Source: Pseudomonas sp. 10S4 (GTDB lineage Bacteria > Pseudomonadota > Gammaproteobacteria > Pseudomonadales > Pseudomonadaceae). Taken from it: a stretch of 64,000 nt of DNA. Made by a program: the position numbers and the translations under genes. The stretch is from NCBI RefSeq assembly GCF_034344865.1, contig NZ_CP133774.1, positions 6,820,001-6,884,000 of the forward strand. The letters are read 5' to 3'. Positions 8,937 through 18,190 of the stretch are shown piece after piece (within the stretch, counting starts at the first letter, position 1; the number at the start of each line of letters is the position of its first letter). A model generated the notes under the pieces. It worked only from the letters and a program-made list of their open reading frames with translations. It did no database searches and had not been told where the DNA came from.

Positions 8937-11900
8937 ATGAACGAATTGCTTGATGATGATCTGCTGGCGCTGCTGATGTCCGATGCCGCAGACGATGAAC
9001 CCTGCGCGATGACGCAGCGACTGGACCGGGCGCCGCTGTCGTTTGCCCAGCAACGCCTGTGGCTGGAGCAACAACGGGCGCCGGACAGCTCCGCCTATAA
9101 CTTGCCTCGCGCGTTGCGCCTGACTGGCGAACTGAATATCGAAGCGTTGGAAGTGGCGCTGAATCGCGTGATTGATCGGCATGACATTCTGCGCACAGCT
9201 TTCACTGAGCTTGATGGCGTGCCGACGCAAGTGGTCGAGCGTCAGGCTCGGCTGACGTTGCATCGTCAGGACCTCACGGCGCTCGATATTCAGGCCCGTG
9301 CCGATGAACTGGCGCAGCGTATCCAGAGCCAGGCCACGCAAGCCTTCGACCTGAGCCAGGCACCGCTGATTCGCGCGACGCTGCTCAAGACCGACACGCG
9401 TGAATATGTGCTGCTGCTGAACATGCATCACATCGTTTCCGACGCCTGGTCCAACGGGATTCTCATGCAGGACCTGTCCCGCGCTTACGCCCAGGCCTGC
9501 GTCGGCGATGATTCAACCCTGCCGCCGCTGACAATGCAGTACGCCGACCACACCGATTGGCAGCGTGGCGAATACCTCGACAGTGCCGCGTGCACCCGCA
9601 GCGGCGAGTATTGGCGTGAATACCTGGGCAGCGAATTGCCGGTGCTCGAATTGCCTCAAGACATCGCCCGCGCCACCGGTCAGCAGCATTTGGCCGGCCG
9701 TTTTCAATGGACGCTCGAACCCGCACTCAGCCAAGTCTTCAACGCGTTCTGCCAACGACAGGGTTTGACCCCGTTTGTGGTCGCGCTGGGCGTCTGGCAG
9801 TTGCTGCTCGGGCGCTACAGCAATCAAAACGACTTCACCGTCGGCGTGCCCAACGCCAACCGCAATCGCGGCGAAACCCAGGAACTGGTCGGCTTCTTCG
9901 TCAGCAGCCAGGTCTACCGCGCGCGCCTCGATTCGACTCAACCGGTTGCTGATTTTCTCCAGGACCTGCGCGGGCAATCCCTCGCGGCGCTGGAGCATGC
10001 CGAGTACCCGCTGGAGCTGATGCTCGATCAACTGCAACGACCGGGCGCCCAGAGCGCCAATCCGTTGTTCCAGGTGCTGTTCAACTGGCGCACCGGCGGC
10101 ACCGAGACGCAGCCCGTTGAATGGGACGGCTTGGCGCTGGAGTTTCTCGACGCCGGTGAGAACCAGGCGAAATTCGACCTGTCGCTGGACATCGACTATT
10201 CGCACCAAGGCCTGACCGGGACCTTCGAATTCAGCCGCGACCTCTACCATCCGGCGACCATCGAACGGATGGCCGGGCATTGGCAGAACCTGTTGCGCGG
10301 GATCATCCAGGCACCGGAGCGTAGCCTCGGCGAACTGCAACTGCTGAGCGCGGACGAACAGCAACTGACCTTGGCTGACTGGAATCGCCAGCCAACCGTG
10401 CTGCCGCGCAAACAGTGCCTACATCAGTTGATCGAGGCCCACGCCGAGCACTCCGGTGATGCCATCGCCCTGAGCTTCGGCGAGAAACACATGAGTTACG
10501 CCGAGCTCAATCGCCAGGCCAATCGGCTGGCGCATCAACTGATCGGCGAAGGTGTCGGGCCGGACGTTCTGGTCGGCATTGCCGTGGAGCGCACGCCGCA
10601 AATGATCGTCGGCCTGCTGGCGATCCTCAAGGCTGGCGGCGCCTACGTGCCGCTGGACCCGGTCTACCCCGCCGACCGTTTGGCCTACATGATCGAGGAC
10701 AGCGGCGTCGCACTCGTCCTGACCCAGACGCACCTGCGCGAACAGTTGACGCTGCCGGCCGAGGTTCGTTGCCTGCTGCTTGAGCCATCGTCCACCGGCC
10801 CCGAGCACAACCCCGACGTCACAGTGCACCCGGACAACCTCGCCTATGTGATTTACACCTCGGGCTCCACCGGCAAACCGAAAGGCGCGCTGCTGCCCCA
10901 TCACAACGTGGTGCGGCTGTTCCAGGCCACCGCCGGTTGGTTTGATTTCAATCACCGCGACGTCTGGAGCCTGTTCCACTCCTACGCCTTCGATTTCTCG
11001 GTGTGGGAGATTTTCGGCGCGCTGCTGCACGGCGGCCGGTTGGTCATCGTGCCGCACGCGGTCAGCCGCTCTCCGCAAGAGGTGTATGCGCTGCTGTGCG
11101 CGGAAAAAGTCAGCGTACTCAACCAGACGCCGTCAGCTTTCAAGCAGTTGATGCAGATCGCCTGCGAGCCGGGGCAACCGCTGACCCAACACCTGCGCTA
11201 TGTGATTTTTGGCGGCGAAGCGATTGACGTGCAGAGCCTGCGCCCGTGGTTCGAACGCTTCGGTGATCGCGCGCCGCAACTGATCAACATGTACGGCATC
11301 ACCGAAACCACCGTGCACGTGACCTACCGACCATTGTCGTTGAATGACCTGGATTCGAACGCCGCCAGCCCGTTGGGCGTGCCGATTGTCGACCTGTCGT
11401 GGTACGTGCTCGACCCGCACCTGAACCCGGTGCCCAAGGGTTGTGTCGGCGAGTTGTACGTTGGCCGCGCCGGTCTGGCGCGGGGTTACCTCAAACGCAC
11501 CGACCTGACCGCGACCCGCTTCATTCCCGATCCGTTCGACCCGCTGCCCGGTGGGCGCCTGGTACCGCACCGGCGACCTCGCCCGTTATGGCGCCGACGG
11601 CAGCATCGAATACATGGGCCGAATCGACCATCAGGTGAAGATTCGCGGTTTCCGCATCGAGCTGGGGGAAATCCAGGCGCGCCTGCAAAGTTTGCCGGCG
11701 GTGCAAGACTGCGTGGTGCTGACCCACGAAGGCCCGAGCGGTCTGCAACTGGTCGGCTATGTGATCGCCATTGAAGAGGCCAACTCAGAATTGCGCGAAG
11801 AGTTGTTGGACGCACTGAAGTTGAAGTTGCCGGACTATATGGTCCCGGCGCACTTGCTGTTCATCGAGCACTTCCCGCTCAACGCCAACGGCAAACTCGA

Positions 11901-13080
11901 CCGCAAAGCCTTGCCCGAGCCGGATGCCAGCCTGTGGCAGCAAACCTATGTGGCGCCGAGCAATCATCTGGAAGAAGCGCTAGCCGGGTTGTGGCAGCAA
12001 ACCCTGGGACTGGAACGGGTCGGCGTCACCGACAACTTCTTTGAACTGGGCGGCCATTCGATTCTGGCGATTCAATTCATCTCGACCCTCAAGTCCCGGC
12101 TCAATATCGAACTGCGCCTGCAAGAACTGCTGGCCCAGCCGAGCATTGGCGAGTTGGCGGCGTTCATTTCGCGCAAGCACCATGATCAGACTCAGTGCGT
12201 GGTCGAACTCAACAGCGCACCGGCCGGCGCACCGACGTTGTTCTGCGTGCACCCGAGCGGCGGCATCGTGTTTTGTTACCAACCACTGGCGAAAAAACTC
12301 AAGGCGCATGCCGGGGTCAGCGGCGTGATGCATCGTGGGTTCGGCAAGCAGCACAACGACCGGCAAACCTGGGACGAGATGATTGACGACTACAGTCGCG
12401 AAATCATCAAGGCTCAACCTCAAGGGCCTTACCACTTGATGGGTTGGTCCCTGGGCGGCGCGATTGCGCTGGACATCACCGCGACCCTCGAAGGTCTAGG
12501 CCACGAAGTGCGCTTCCTCGGACTGGTCGACAGCACCATCCCGGAACACGCCTACCCCGCCGACATGCCGCGTTATCGACAACTGAACCCGCACGAAACC
12601 AGCGATGAAGCGTCGGAAGAAATCCTCGACGCCATTCACTACTTCGACCTGCTGTTCCCTACGCTCTCGGACCGCACCGCGGCTTACCTGAAAGACTCGC
12701 CACAGAGTTCGGCCAAGGACTTCTATGACTGGGCTGCCGACCAGGTGGAACCGGGCCAGGGCGATTTGTTGGAGATCGTGCAGAACGTCAAAAATGAAAT
12801 CATGAACGCCCAAGCGTTCTCGGTGCACGATCGATTGGTGGAGGCGTTTGCGGCGTTTACGTTCAAACCGGTCAACGTCAAGCCGAGTTGCTGGTGGGCG
12901 CTGCCGGAAAAAACCGAGCAGGAACGGGCGTTCGGCGAAGCGTTGATCAAGGGCTACAGCCGCTCGGGGGAATTGAACTGTTCGGTTTGCTCGCCGCTGC
13001 TGCACCGCAGCATGATCTTCGAAGATGAAATGATCGACTCGTTGATCGAGACCTTCCTGGCCAGCACCCTCCTGCGCTGA
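8937..13080 (+). CDS. pvdD: Chain-terminating pyoverdine NRPS, C-A(Thr)-T-TE (one frameshift)
   Basis: About 1,380 residues: condensation domain (active site HHIVSDAW near residue 165), adenylation domain (TSGSTGKPKG near 640), carrier domain (GGHSIL near 1037) and thioesterase (GWSLGG near 1168). The ten specificity positions read DFWNIGMVHK, the established threonine signature. The terminal thioesterase releases the finished peptide, so this enzyme adds the last residue, like PvdD of P. aeruginosa, but it has only one module. At about 11,562 a surplus G (CGCCTGGTACCGC; expected Leu-Tyr-Arg-Thr-Gly-Asp) shifts the frame between motifs A7 and A8. The reading frame resumes directly after it. 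It is co-transcribed with pvdE. The symbol is by position and function; the gene is shorter than PAO1 pvdD. Confidence 0.85.
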
Positions 13081-13096
13081 CCTGCCTCGCGTGATT

Positions 13097-13131
13097 GCAA
13101 CCCGCCGCAGCGCTACGGCGGGTTGCCCTTT
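13097..13131 (+). terminator. Intrinsic terminator after the terminating NRPS
   Basis: GCAACCCGCCG (13097-13107) and CGGCGGGTTGC (13116-13126) form a perfect 11-bp stem with an 8-base loop, then CCTTTC. It begins 17 bases after the NRPS stop. The T-run is short, so strength is uncertain. Confidence 0.7.
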
Positions 13132-13149
13132 CATTCACGCACCTGGCGG

Positions 13150-13518
13150 CTATCCAGGCTTGTGGTTATCCAGTACCCGATTGACCGCCATCTCACCCAT
13201 CAGGAGCGAACGATGCAACACCAGCATCGTATGGCGTCGCGGTCCGTCCGTCAGCTCGACGAGATCGTTGACCATCTTGCGGGCCGTTGATAACGATTCG
13301 TAGACCTCGACCAGCAACGTTTCGTCATCCACCGCTGCCTCGATGGTGAAGAAGGTGCCGGAACTGCGGGGCGGTATCTGCGTTTTCGTCGCCCCGGGTT
13401 TGAGGTAATAGCTGAGCGCGCGGTCGGCCGCTTCTTTCATTTTCTTGGGATCAAGTTCAAAAGCGGCGTCGCAGGGTACTGGACCCGTATTCGGGGGATT
13501 GGGTGTGACTTTGAACAT
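13150..13518 (-). CDS. Small DUF6124-type protein
   Basis: A 122-residue cytoplasmic protein without signal peptide or membrane segment. The start MFKVTPNPPNTGP and the following segment DPKKMKEAADRALSYYL are typical of a Pseudomonas-restricted family (DUF6124) of unknown function. The middle is largely helical. It lies convergent to the NRPS terminator and stands alone on the minus strand. No link to pyoverdine is evident; such genes occur in many copies scattered through Pseudomonas genomes. The family assignment is from memory of its N-terminus and could be checked by a profile search. Confidence 0.65.
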   Translation of the reverse strand: MFKVTPNPPNTGPVPCDAAFELDPKKMKEAADRALSYYLKPGATKTQIPPRSSGTFFTIEAAVDDETLLVEVYESLSTARKMVNDLVELTDGPRRHTMLVLHRSLLMGEMAVNRVLDNHKPG

Positions 13519-13998
13519 AGATGAAACTCCATCGCAAATTTTAAGGAGCCATCACCTTCGCTACCAAACGAATAGGTGGCGGCCATGCATGGGTTGGTAG
13601 ACCGGTCGCGATAGAAAACCCGGCGCTCACAAAGGAGCCCCACGCATGACCACCATATAGAGCATGTCCTAACAACAGGGCTGCATAAGGTGTTGCCATA
13701 CGACTATCACGACGGGCTACCAAACCCGATCACTGTTTTGCAGTGACCAGCAAACGATATAGCCCACCCCACAGCCGCACAAGCCGGCGGATTCTGGCGT
13801 ACGCGTAGGCAACGGCGCAAGGCGTTGTAGCCGTTTATGACGTAACACTGAGTGTCTTTAAACACGCGCCATTCAACGCGTGAACCCACATCAAGAATTT
13901 CAGGAATTCTCTGACAGCATTCAGGGAAAAACCCACTTGCCCAACCCGCGACATTTGGCGCTATCATTGCGTCAAATGTCGTATTGGAGGGCATTGGT
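13519..13998. other. Gene-poor stretch with a doubtful minus-strand short ORF
   Basis: 480 bases upstream of both the DUF6124-type gene and the antitoxin. On the minus strand, 13699-13541 encodes 52 residues (MATPYAALLLGHALYGGHAW at its start) ending just before the DUF6124-type gene. No convincing ribosome site precedes it. It could be a short leader ORF or a decayed piece. The antitoxin operator lies at 13949-13981. Nothing else is recognised. Confidence 0.4.
13949..13981 (+). promoter_or_regulatory. Probable autoregulatory operator/promoter of the xre-res pair
   Basis: CGACATTTGGCGC and GCGTCAAATGTCG are 13-base inverted arms with one mismatch, separated by seven bases. The spacer and left arm end contain TATCAT, a plausible -10 element, with TTGCCC at 13937 as a weak -35. 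A GGAGG ribosome site follows at 13986. Toxin-antitoxin operons are commonly repressed by the antitoxin bound to such a palindrome. Confidence 0.6.
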
Positions 13999-14493
13999 AT
14001 GTCCGCAGCGAATCAGGTAGAAGAACGAGCAGCTAAATACATAGGAGCGAGCACAAAAAAGGTCAGCCGAAAGCCGACTGAGGTGCTGTTACATGGCCGC
14101 AGAGGTGACACGCTTATGTTGATCATCCAATACACGCAGGAGGGCTTTGACCTGAGTGATGTCCAGGACATGCTTTCCACGTCAACGCTGTACATGGAGC
14201 ACAACCTTGTTCAGCGCATCACCGGCAAGTCCATCAGGACTGTCCAACGCCTGGTGAAAGAAACCAAGCCGGTGCGTCTGAACCAGCAGCAGAGCACGGT
14301 TGCCTTTCAGTATGCGCAAACCCTGGAGCACGCAACCAACGTATTTGGCGACCAGCAGTTGGCTGAGGACTGGCTGAAGAAACCCTGTAAGTACCTGGAC
14401 GATCATGTCCCGCTGGAGCTGATCGACAACTCGCTCGGTTTCCAGGTGGTAGAGGATTACCTGACCCGGATTGAACACGGGGTCTATCAATGA
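13999..14493 (+). CDS. Xre/MbcA/ParS-family antitoxin
   Basis: A 164-residue antitoxin of the RES-Xre type. The N-terminal two thirds is a Xre-like helix-turn-helix region (LVQRITGKSIRTVQRLVKE). The C-terminal part (FGDQQLAEDWLKKPCKYLDD to the end) is the DUF2384 toxin-binding domain, which usually covers the RES active site. The ATG at 13999 is preferred over the TTG at 13984 because GGAGG at 13986-13990 is correctly spaced for it. Its stop overlaps the toxin ATG (ATGA), giving coupled translation. A palindromic operator overlaps the promoter. It is not part of the siderophore pathway. Confidence 0.88.
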   Translation: MSAANQVEERAAKYIGASTKKVSRKPTEVLLHGRRGDTLMLIIQYTQEGFDLSDVQDMLSTSTLYMEHNLVQRITGKSIRTVQRLVKETKPVRLNQQQSTVAFQYAQTLEHATNVFGDQQLAEDWLKKPCKYLDDHVPLELIDNSLGFQVVEDYLTRIEHGVYQ

Positions 14494-14978
14494 ATCCTTT
14501 ACCCTGGGACGGGAAGTGGCACGCTTGGCGTCTGGATCGCGAGGTTTACAAGGACACATGGGACAGTGGTGTTGGTGCACAAAGAACCGGTGGTCGATGG
14601 AACCCTCCCGGCCGCCGGGTTATTTACGCCTCGGCCGATCCCTCGACTGCCATTCTGGAAGTCGCAGTCCATGCGGGCTTCGATACCCTTGACAGGGTGC
14701 CTCACGTACTGACGTGCTTCGAAGTGCTGGACCCGAACATCATCAAGATTGTTCAGCCCGACGATGTACCGAACCCGAACTGGCTGGTCCCGTCCCTGCC
14801 CTCGCCCAATCAGCAGCAATTTGCTGATGAGTTACTGGCCGAGCATCCTTTTGTGCTGATCCCTTCCGCGGTGACCCGCCATTCATGGAATTTGCTGGTG
14901 AGCTGCGACTTGGCCGGGGATCAATTCAAGCTTGTCTCGCAGGAGCGCTTTGGGTTGGATACGCGGTTGGTCAAGTAA
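14490..14978 (+). CDS. RES-domain toxin (NAD-consuming family)
   Basis: A 162-residue RES-domain protein. Family members cleave or transfer ADP-ribose from NAD+ and stop growth when not held by their Xre partner. The diagnostic arrangement is present: GGRWNPPGRRVIYAS near residue 34 carries the conserved Arg, AILEVAVH near 55 the Glu, and a Ser follows near VIPSAVTRHSWN around residue 130. Length is normal for the family. It starts inside the stop of the antitoxin gene and is the second gene of the pair. REP elements follow. Whether it is active cannot be judged, but no key segment is missing. Confidence 0.88.
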   Translation: MNPLPWDGKWHAWRLDREVYKDTWDSGVGAQRTGGRWNPPGRRVIYASADPSTAILEVAVHAGFDTLDRVPHVLTCFEVLDPNIIKIVQPDDVPNPNWLVPSLPSPNQQQFADELLAEHPFVLIPSAVTRHSWNLLVSCDLAGDQFKLVSQERFGLDTRLVK

Positions 14979-15025
14979 GCGATCAGGCTATGGGCCCGTT
15001 AAAAATAGCGCGCTGCGAACGCAGA

Positions 15026-15151
15026 CCTTGTGGCGAGGGAGCTTGCTCCCGTTGGGTCGCGAAGCGGCCCCTGCATTCTTCCAGGCACACCGAGTCGCCT
15101 GGATTTACGACTGCTTCGCAGCCGAACGGGAGCAAGCTCCCTCGCCACAGG
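15026..15151. repeat. Inverted pair of a second REP-like type
   Basis: TGTGGCGAGGGAGCTTGCTCCC at the left and its complement near 15130-15151 enclose about 75 bases that also contain short complementary pieces (GTCGCGAAGCGGCC / GCTTCGCAGCCG). It lies between the convergent toxin and fpvA genes. Confidence 0.75.
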
Positions 15152-15201
15152 TCAGCGTCACGCCTGAATGAGTGACATTGGGCGACATTTTTTCAGGCCA
15201 T

Positions 15202-15232
15202 AAAAAACCCGACCCGCAATCTGCGGGTCGGG
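15202..15232 (-). terminator. Intrinsic terminator of fpvA
   Basis: CCCGACCCGCA (15208-15218) and TGCGGGTCGGG (15222-15232) form an 11-bp stem with a 3-base loop. On the minus strand it is followed by six U. It lies 26 bases past the fpvA stop. Confidence 0.85.
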
Positions 15233-15257
15233 CTCGTTACCACTTACACAGCGCTTA

Positions 15258-17741
15258 TCAGAACTGCGGCTTGTACGTCACGCTGAACATCATGTTGCGC
15301 GGGTCGCCGTAGTAGTTGTTGGCGCCGATCTGACTGTAGGACGGGATGAAGTACTTCTTGTCGAAGATGTTGTTGAAGTTCACCGCCAGGTTCACTTCGT
15401 CGTTCAGGTCGTAGCCGACGCGGGAGGCCCAAATGGCGAAGCCCGGTTGGTTGAAGTTGCGGTCGAAGCTGATGGTGCTGGTCTGAGCGTTGACGCCGCC
15501 ACCGACGCTGACTTTGTGGAAGTCACCCGGCAAGCGGTAGTCGGCCCACAGGCGCGCCATGTGTTTCGGGGTCCAGGTGCTGAAGACTTTGCCTTTGAGG
15601 TCGGTGTCTTCCAGGAACTTGGTGGTGTTGTAGGTGTAGCTGCCAGACAGTTGCAAGCCTGGCGCCACTTCACCGCCGACTTCCGCTTCGAAGCCCTGGC
15701 TGCGGACCTTGCCCGATGCCTTGGAGCAGTACCAGCCGCCGCAGGCTTCGCTGCTTTCGATGTCGGTGCTCAGGTCGGTGACCGCGCGGTTTTTCTGCTC
15801 GGCACGGAAGATCGCGAACGAGGTGTTGAGCTGGCCATCCATCAACTCGCCTTTGAGGCCGAGTTCATAGTTGTGGCCTTCGATCGGCTTGAGTACCACG
15901 TGTTGCTTGTCCATATCCGTTTGCGGGATGTAGACGTCGGCGTAGCTGCCGTAGGCCGACCACTGTTCGTTCAGCGCATACACCAGGCCGGCGTATGGGG
16001 TGATCTTGCCGTTGTGCCGGGTGGTGCTGTTGACCGCGGCGGTCGGGTCCACGACGCGGGCAAAGGAGTTTTCGGCGTCGTACTCGTATTGATACCAGGT
16101 CGACCGCGCGCCCAGCGTCAGGGTCAGCGGGTCGGCTAGTTTGACGCGCCAGGTGCCGTAGAGGCCTTTCTGGCGCACGTCATAGGTACTGGTCGTCAGA
16201 TTGGCGACGTCGGCAATCGAGTTGAAGCTTTGTTGCGGCCGATGGTGGTCGATGTCGTCGATATCAACGCCCGGCGTAAAGGCACGCGCGTATTGGTCGT
16301 CGGAGGTGTACTTGGAATAGTTGCCACCGAACATCACACTTTGCTTGAACGACAGCGCTTCGAAGTCGCCATTCACGTACACGTCAAAACCACGGTTCTT
16401 GTTGTAGAAGTCAGTGGAGTAATCGGCGTACTGCGGGCCGGTGGAGGTGCCCGGCGTCACGGCACCAGTGATGAACTGGTAGGTCGATTCGTTCGACTCG
16501 TTCATGGCCAGGGCGGTGGCCTTGATTTTCCAGTTGTCGTTGAAGTGATGCTCCAGGTCCAGGTAAACGGAGGTCTGGTTATTGAAGCCACGGTTCCAGC
16601 TCGAGCCGCCGTAGGCAGAACGCCCCAGGTTCAGCGCGGTGCCGTCAGCGTAGCGTGGCAGGCCGATCAGGTAAGGCGTGGAATGGCTGGTCTTGTTGCT
16701 GAAGCCGACGCCGAGCACGGTGTCCGGGCTCAAGTCGAAATCGAGGGCGCCGTAGACGGTTTGTTCCCAGTTCGACACGTAGTCGGTGAACGATTTACCG
16801 GTTTCGTAGTTGACCACCGCACGACCGCGGATGGTGCCTTCATCGTTCAACGGGCCGCCGACATCGGCCTGGGACGCGTAACGGTCCCAGCTACCGGCCT
16901 TGGCGCTCAGGGTCACGGTCGGCACGTCTTGCGGACGCTTGCGCACCATGTTGATCGCGCCGCCAGGGCTGTTCGCGCCTTGCAGCAGGGCCGACGAACC
17001 ACGGAGGATTTCCATGCGGTCGTAGATCGCCATGTTCTCGGTGATGTAGCTGCCCAGCGAGTACATGTTGCGCGGCACGGGCACGCCGTCGTACTGCAAC
17101 GACTCGATATCAAAACCGCGGGCATAGATGAACATGCCCGGCCCCGGAGTCTTGATCGAACTCATGCCCGGCGTGGCTTCCAGCGCCTGGGTCAGGGTGG
17201 TGATGTTCTGGTCGTCCATGCGCTTGCGGGTCAGGACGCTGACCGACTGCGGGATGTCCTTGAGTTTCTGCTCACCTTTGCCAATGGTCACGGCACCGGT
17301 GGTGTAGGAATTGGTGCCTTCGGTGGTGGTGCCCAACTGTTGCGCGTTGATGGTCGTCGCGCCCAATTCCAGGCCTTCGGTCGAACTGCCGCGCACCAGC
17401 ATCAGCGTGTTGCCTTCAAAGCTGTAGCGCACGCCCGTGCCCTTCAGCAGTTGGGTAATCGCCGCTTCGCTACTCAATTTGCCGCTGACACGGGTGCTGC
17501 GCAGGCCGGCCATATCGTCGGCGTTGTAGATCACCTGTTGATTGGTCTGCGCGCCAAACGCCTGCAGGGCCTGAGGCAAAGGCTGGGCCGCAATATTGAG
17601 GGTGAATTCTTCAGCGCACACCTGCGCGCTGAGCGGCAGCAGACAGGCCATGCTCAAACCGGCCAACGAGCGACGCGAGCGCAGGGTTCGGGCAATGACC
17701 AAGGCCTTGAACAGAGGTTTCAACTCATGAATTGCTGACAT
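15258..17741 (-). CDS. fpvA: FpvA-type ferripyoverdine TonB-dependent receptor with signalling domain
   Basis: Outer-membrane receptor that imports ferric pyoverdine and signals through an anti-sigma factor to PvdS/FpvI-type sigma factors. The start at 17741 gives 827 residues with a signal peptide ending near AQVCAEE; an in-frame ATG 93 bases upstream would bury it. Residues about 45-115 are the STN signalling domain (FTLNIAAQPLPQALQAFG), typical of transducing receptors. Then come a plug domain (LKDIPQSVSVLTRKRM, RGSSALLQGANSPGGAINMV) and a 22-stranded barrel ending in aromatic YKPQF. It lies between the terminating NRPS and the other NRPS genes, the usual place for the cognate receptor. 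Its ligand should be the pyoverdine made by this locus. No perfect PvdS box was found in front of it. Confidence 0.93.
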   Translation of the reverse strand: MSAIHELKPLFKALVIARTLRSRRSLAGLSMACLLPLSAQVCAEEFTLNIAAQPLPQALQAFGAQTNQQVIYNADDMAGLRSTRVSGKLSSEAAITQLLKGTGVRYSFEGNTLMLVRGSSTEGLELGATTINAQQLGTTTEGTNSYTTGAVTIGKGEQKLKDIPQSVSVLTRKRMDDQNITTLTQALEATPGMSSIKTPGPGMFIYARGFDIESLQYDGVPVPRNMYSLGSYITENMAIYDRMEILRGSSALLQGANSPGGAINMVRKRPQDVPTVTLSAKAGSWDRYASQADVGGPLNDEGTIRGRAVVNYETGKSFTDYVSNWEQTVYGALDFDLSPDTVLGVGFSNKTSHSTPYLIGLPRYADGTALNLGRSAYGGSSWNRGFNNQTSVYLDLEHHFNDNWKIKATALAMNESNESTYQFITGAVTPGTSTGPQYADYSTDFYNKNRGFDVYVNGDFEALSFKQSVMFGGNYSKYTSDDQYARAFTPGVDIDDIDHHRPQQSFNSIADVANLTTSTYDVRQKGLYGTWRVKLADPLTLTLGARSTWYQYEYDAENSFARVVDPTAAVNSTTRHNGKITPYAGLVYALNEQWSAYGSYADVYIPQTDMDKQHVVLKPIEGHNYELGLKGELMDGQLNTSFAIFRAEQKNRAVTDLSTDIESSEACGGWYCSKASGKVRSQGFEAEVGGEVAPGLQLSGSYTYNTTKFLEDTDLKGKVFSTWTPKHMARLWADYRLPGDFHKVSVGGGVNAQTSTISFDRNFNQPGFAIWASRVGYDLNDEVNLAVNFNNIFDKKYFIPSYSQIGANNYYGDPRNMMFSVTYKPQF

Positions 17742-18020
17742 CGTGCTCTCTATTATTGGTTGAAGTGGATAAGACCAATGGGCCAGCGAGTGCCCTGACG
17801 CTGCCTGGACCTGTGAACCGCTTCGCTCCCGCAAAAGTCGGTGACCGGCCCCTCCCCGGGCTCGATCGTTGGTCCGGGCAGCGGTAAAAATTCTTCTACA
17901 TCAAGGAAAAACCGAACCCAGTGGCTACCCTGCCCGGCTCTATTTGCCTGCTTACGTTAGTAAGACGCAGCACCGGACCAAAACCGGAATGAGTTTATTT
18001 ATCATTAACGCCAAATCTCA
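17742..18020 (-). other. fpvA leader/promoter region, no consensus PvdS box
   Basis: 279 bases between fpvA and the NRPS terminator. Both spacings 15-17 of TAAAT/TAATT to CGT were looked for by eye on the minus strand and not found. ATTTA at 17997 has no matching ACG. The region must hold the fpvA promoter, perhaps for a different ECF sigma factor. Confidence 0.45.
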
Positions 18021-18055
18021 AAAAAAGGCCGACGCTTTGGACATCGGCCTTTTTT
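18021..18055. terminator. Bidirectional terminator at the end of the NRPS operon
   Basis: AAAAAAGGCCGA (18021-18032) and TCGGCCTTTTTT (18044-18055) form a symmetric hairpin with U-runs on both strands. It should end the 29-kb NRPS transcript before the fpvA promoter. Confidence 0.85.
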
Positions 18056-18085
18056 CCGCGAATAACTTGAAAACGGTACAAATCC

Positions 18086-18178
18086 CCTGTGGGAGCGGGC
18101 TTGCTCGCGAAAGCGGTGTGTCAGGCAACAATGATTTGTCTGACACTCCCTCTTCGCGAGCAAGCCCGCTCCCACAGG
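18086..18178. repeat. REP pair (REPIN)
   Basis: Inverted copies of GTGGGAGCGGGCTTGCTCGC at both ends, just after the NRPS3 stop. Confidence 0.85.
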
Positions 18179-18190
18179 ACTAAACGGGTG

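Noticed and set aside
13707..13994. 95-codon minus-strand frame overlapping the toxin-antitoxin promoter
   Set aside because: It runs across the operator palindrome, has no ribosome site and no resemblance to a known protein.
16230..17738. 502-codon open frame on the plus strand
   Set aside because: Antisense to fpvA, which is clear from its signal peptide, STN domain, plug and barrel.
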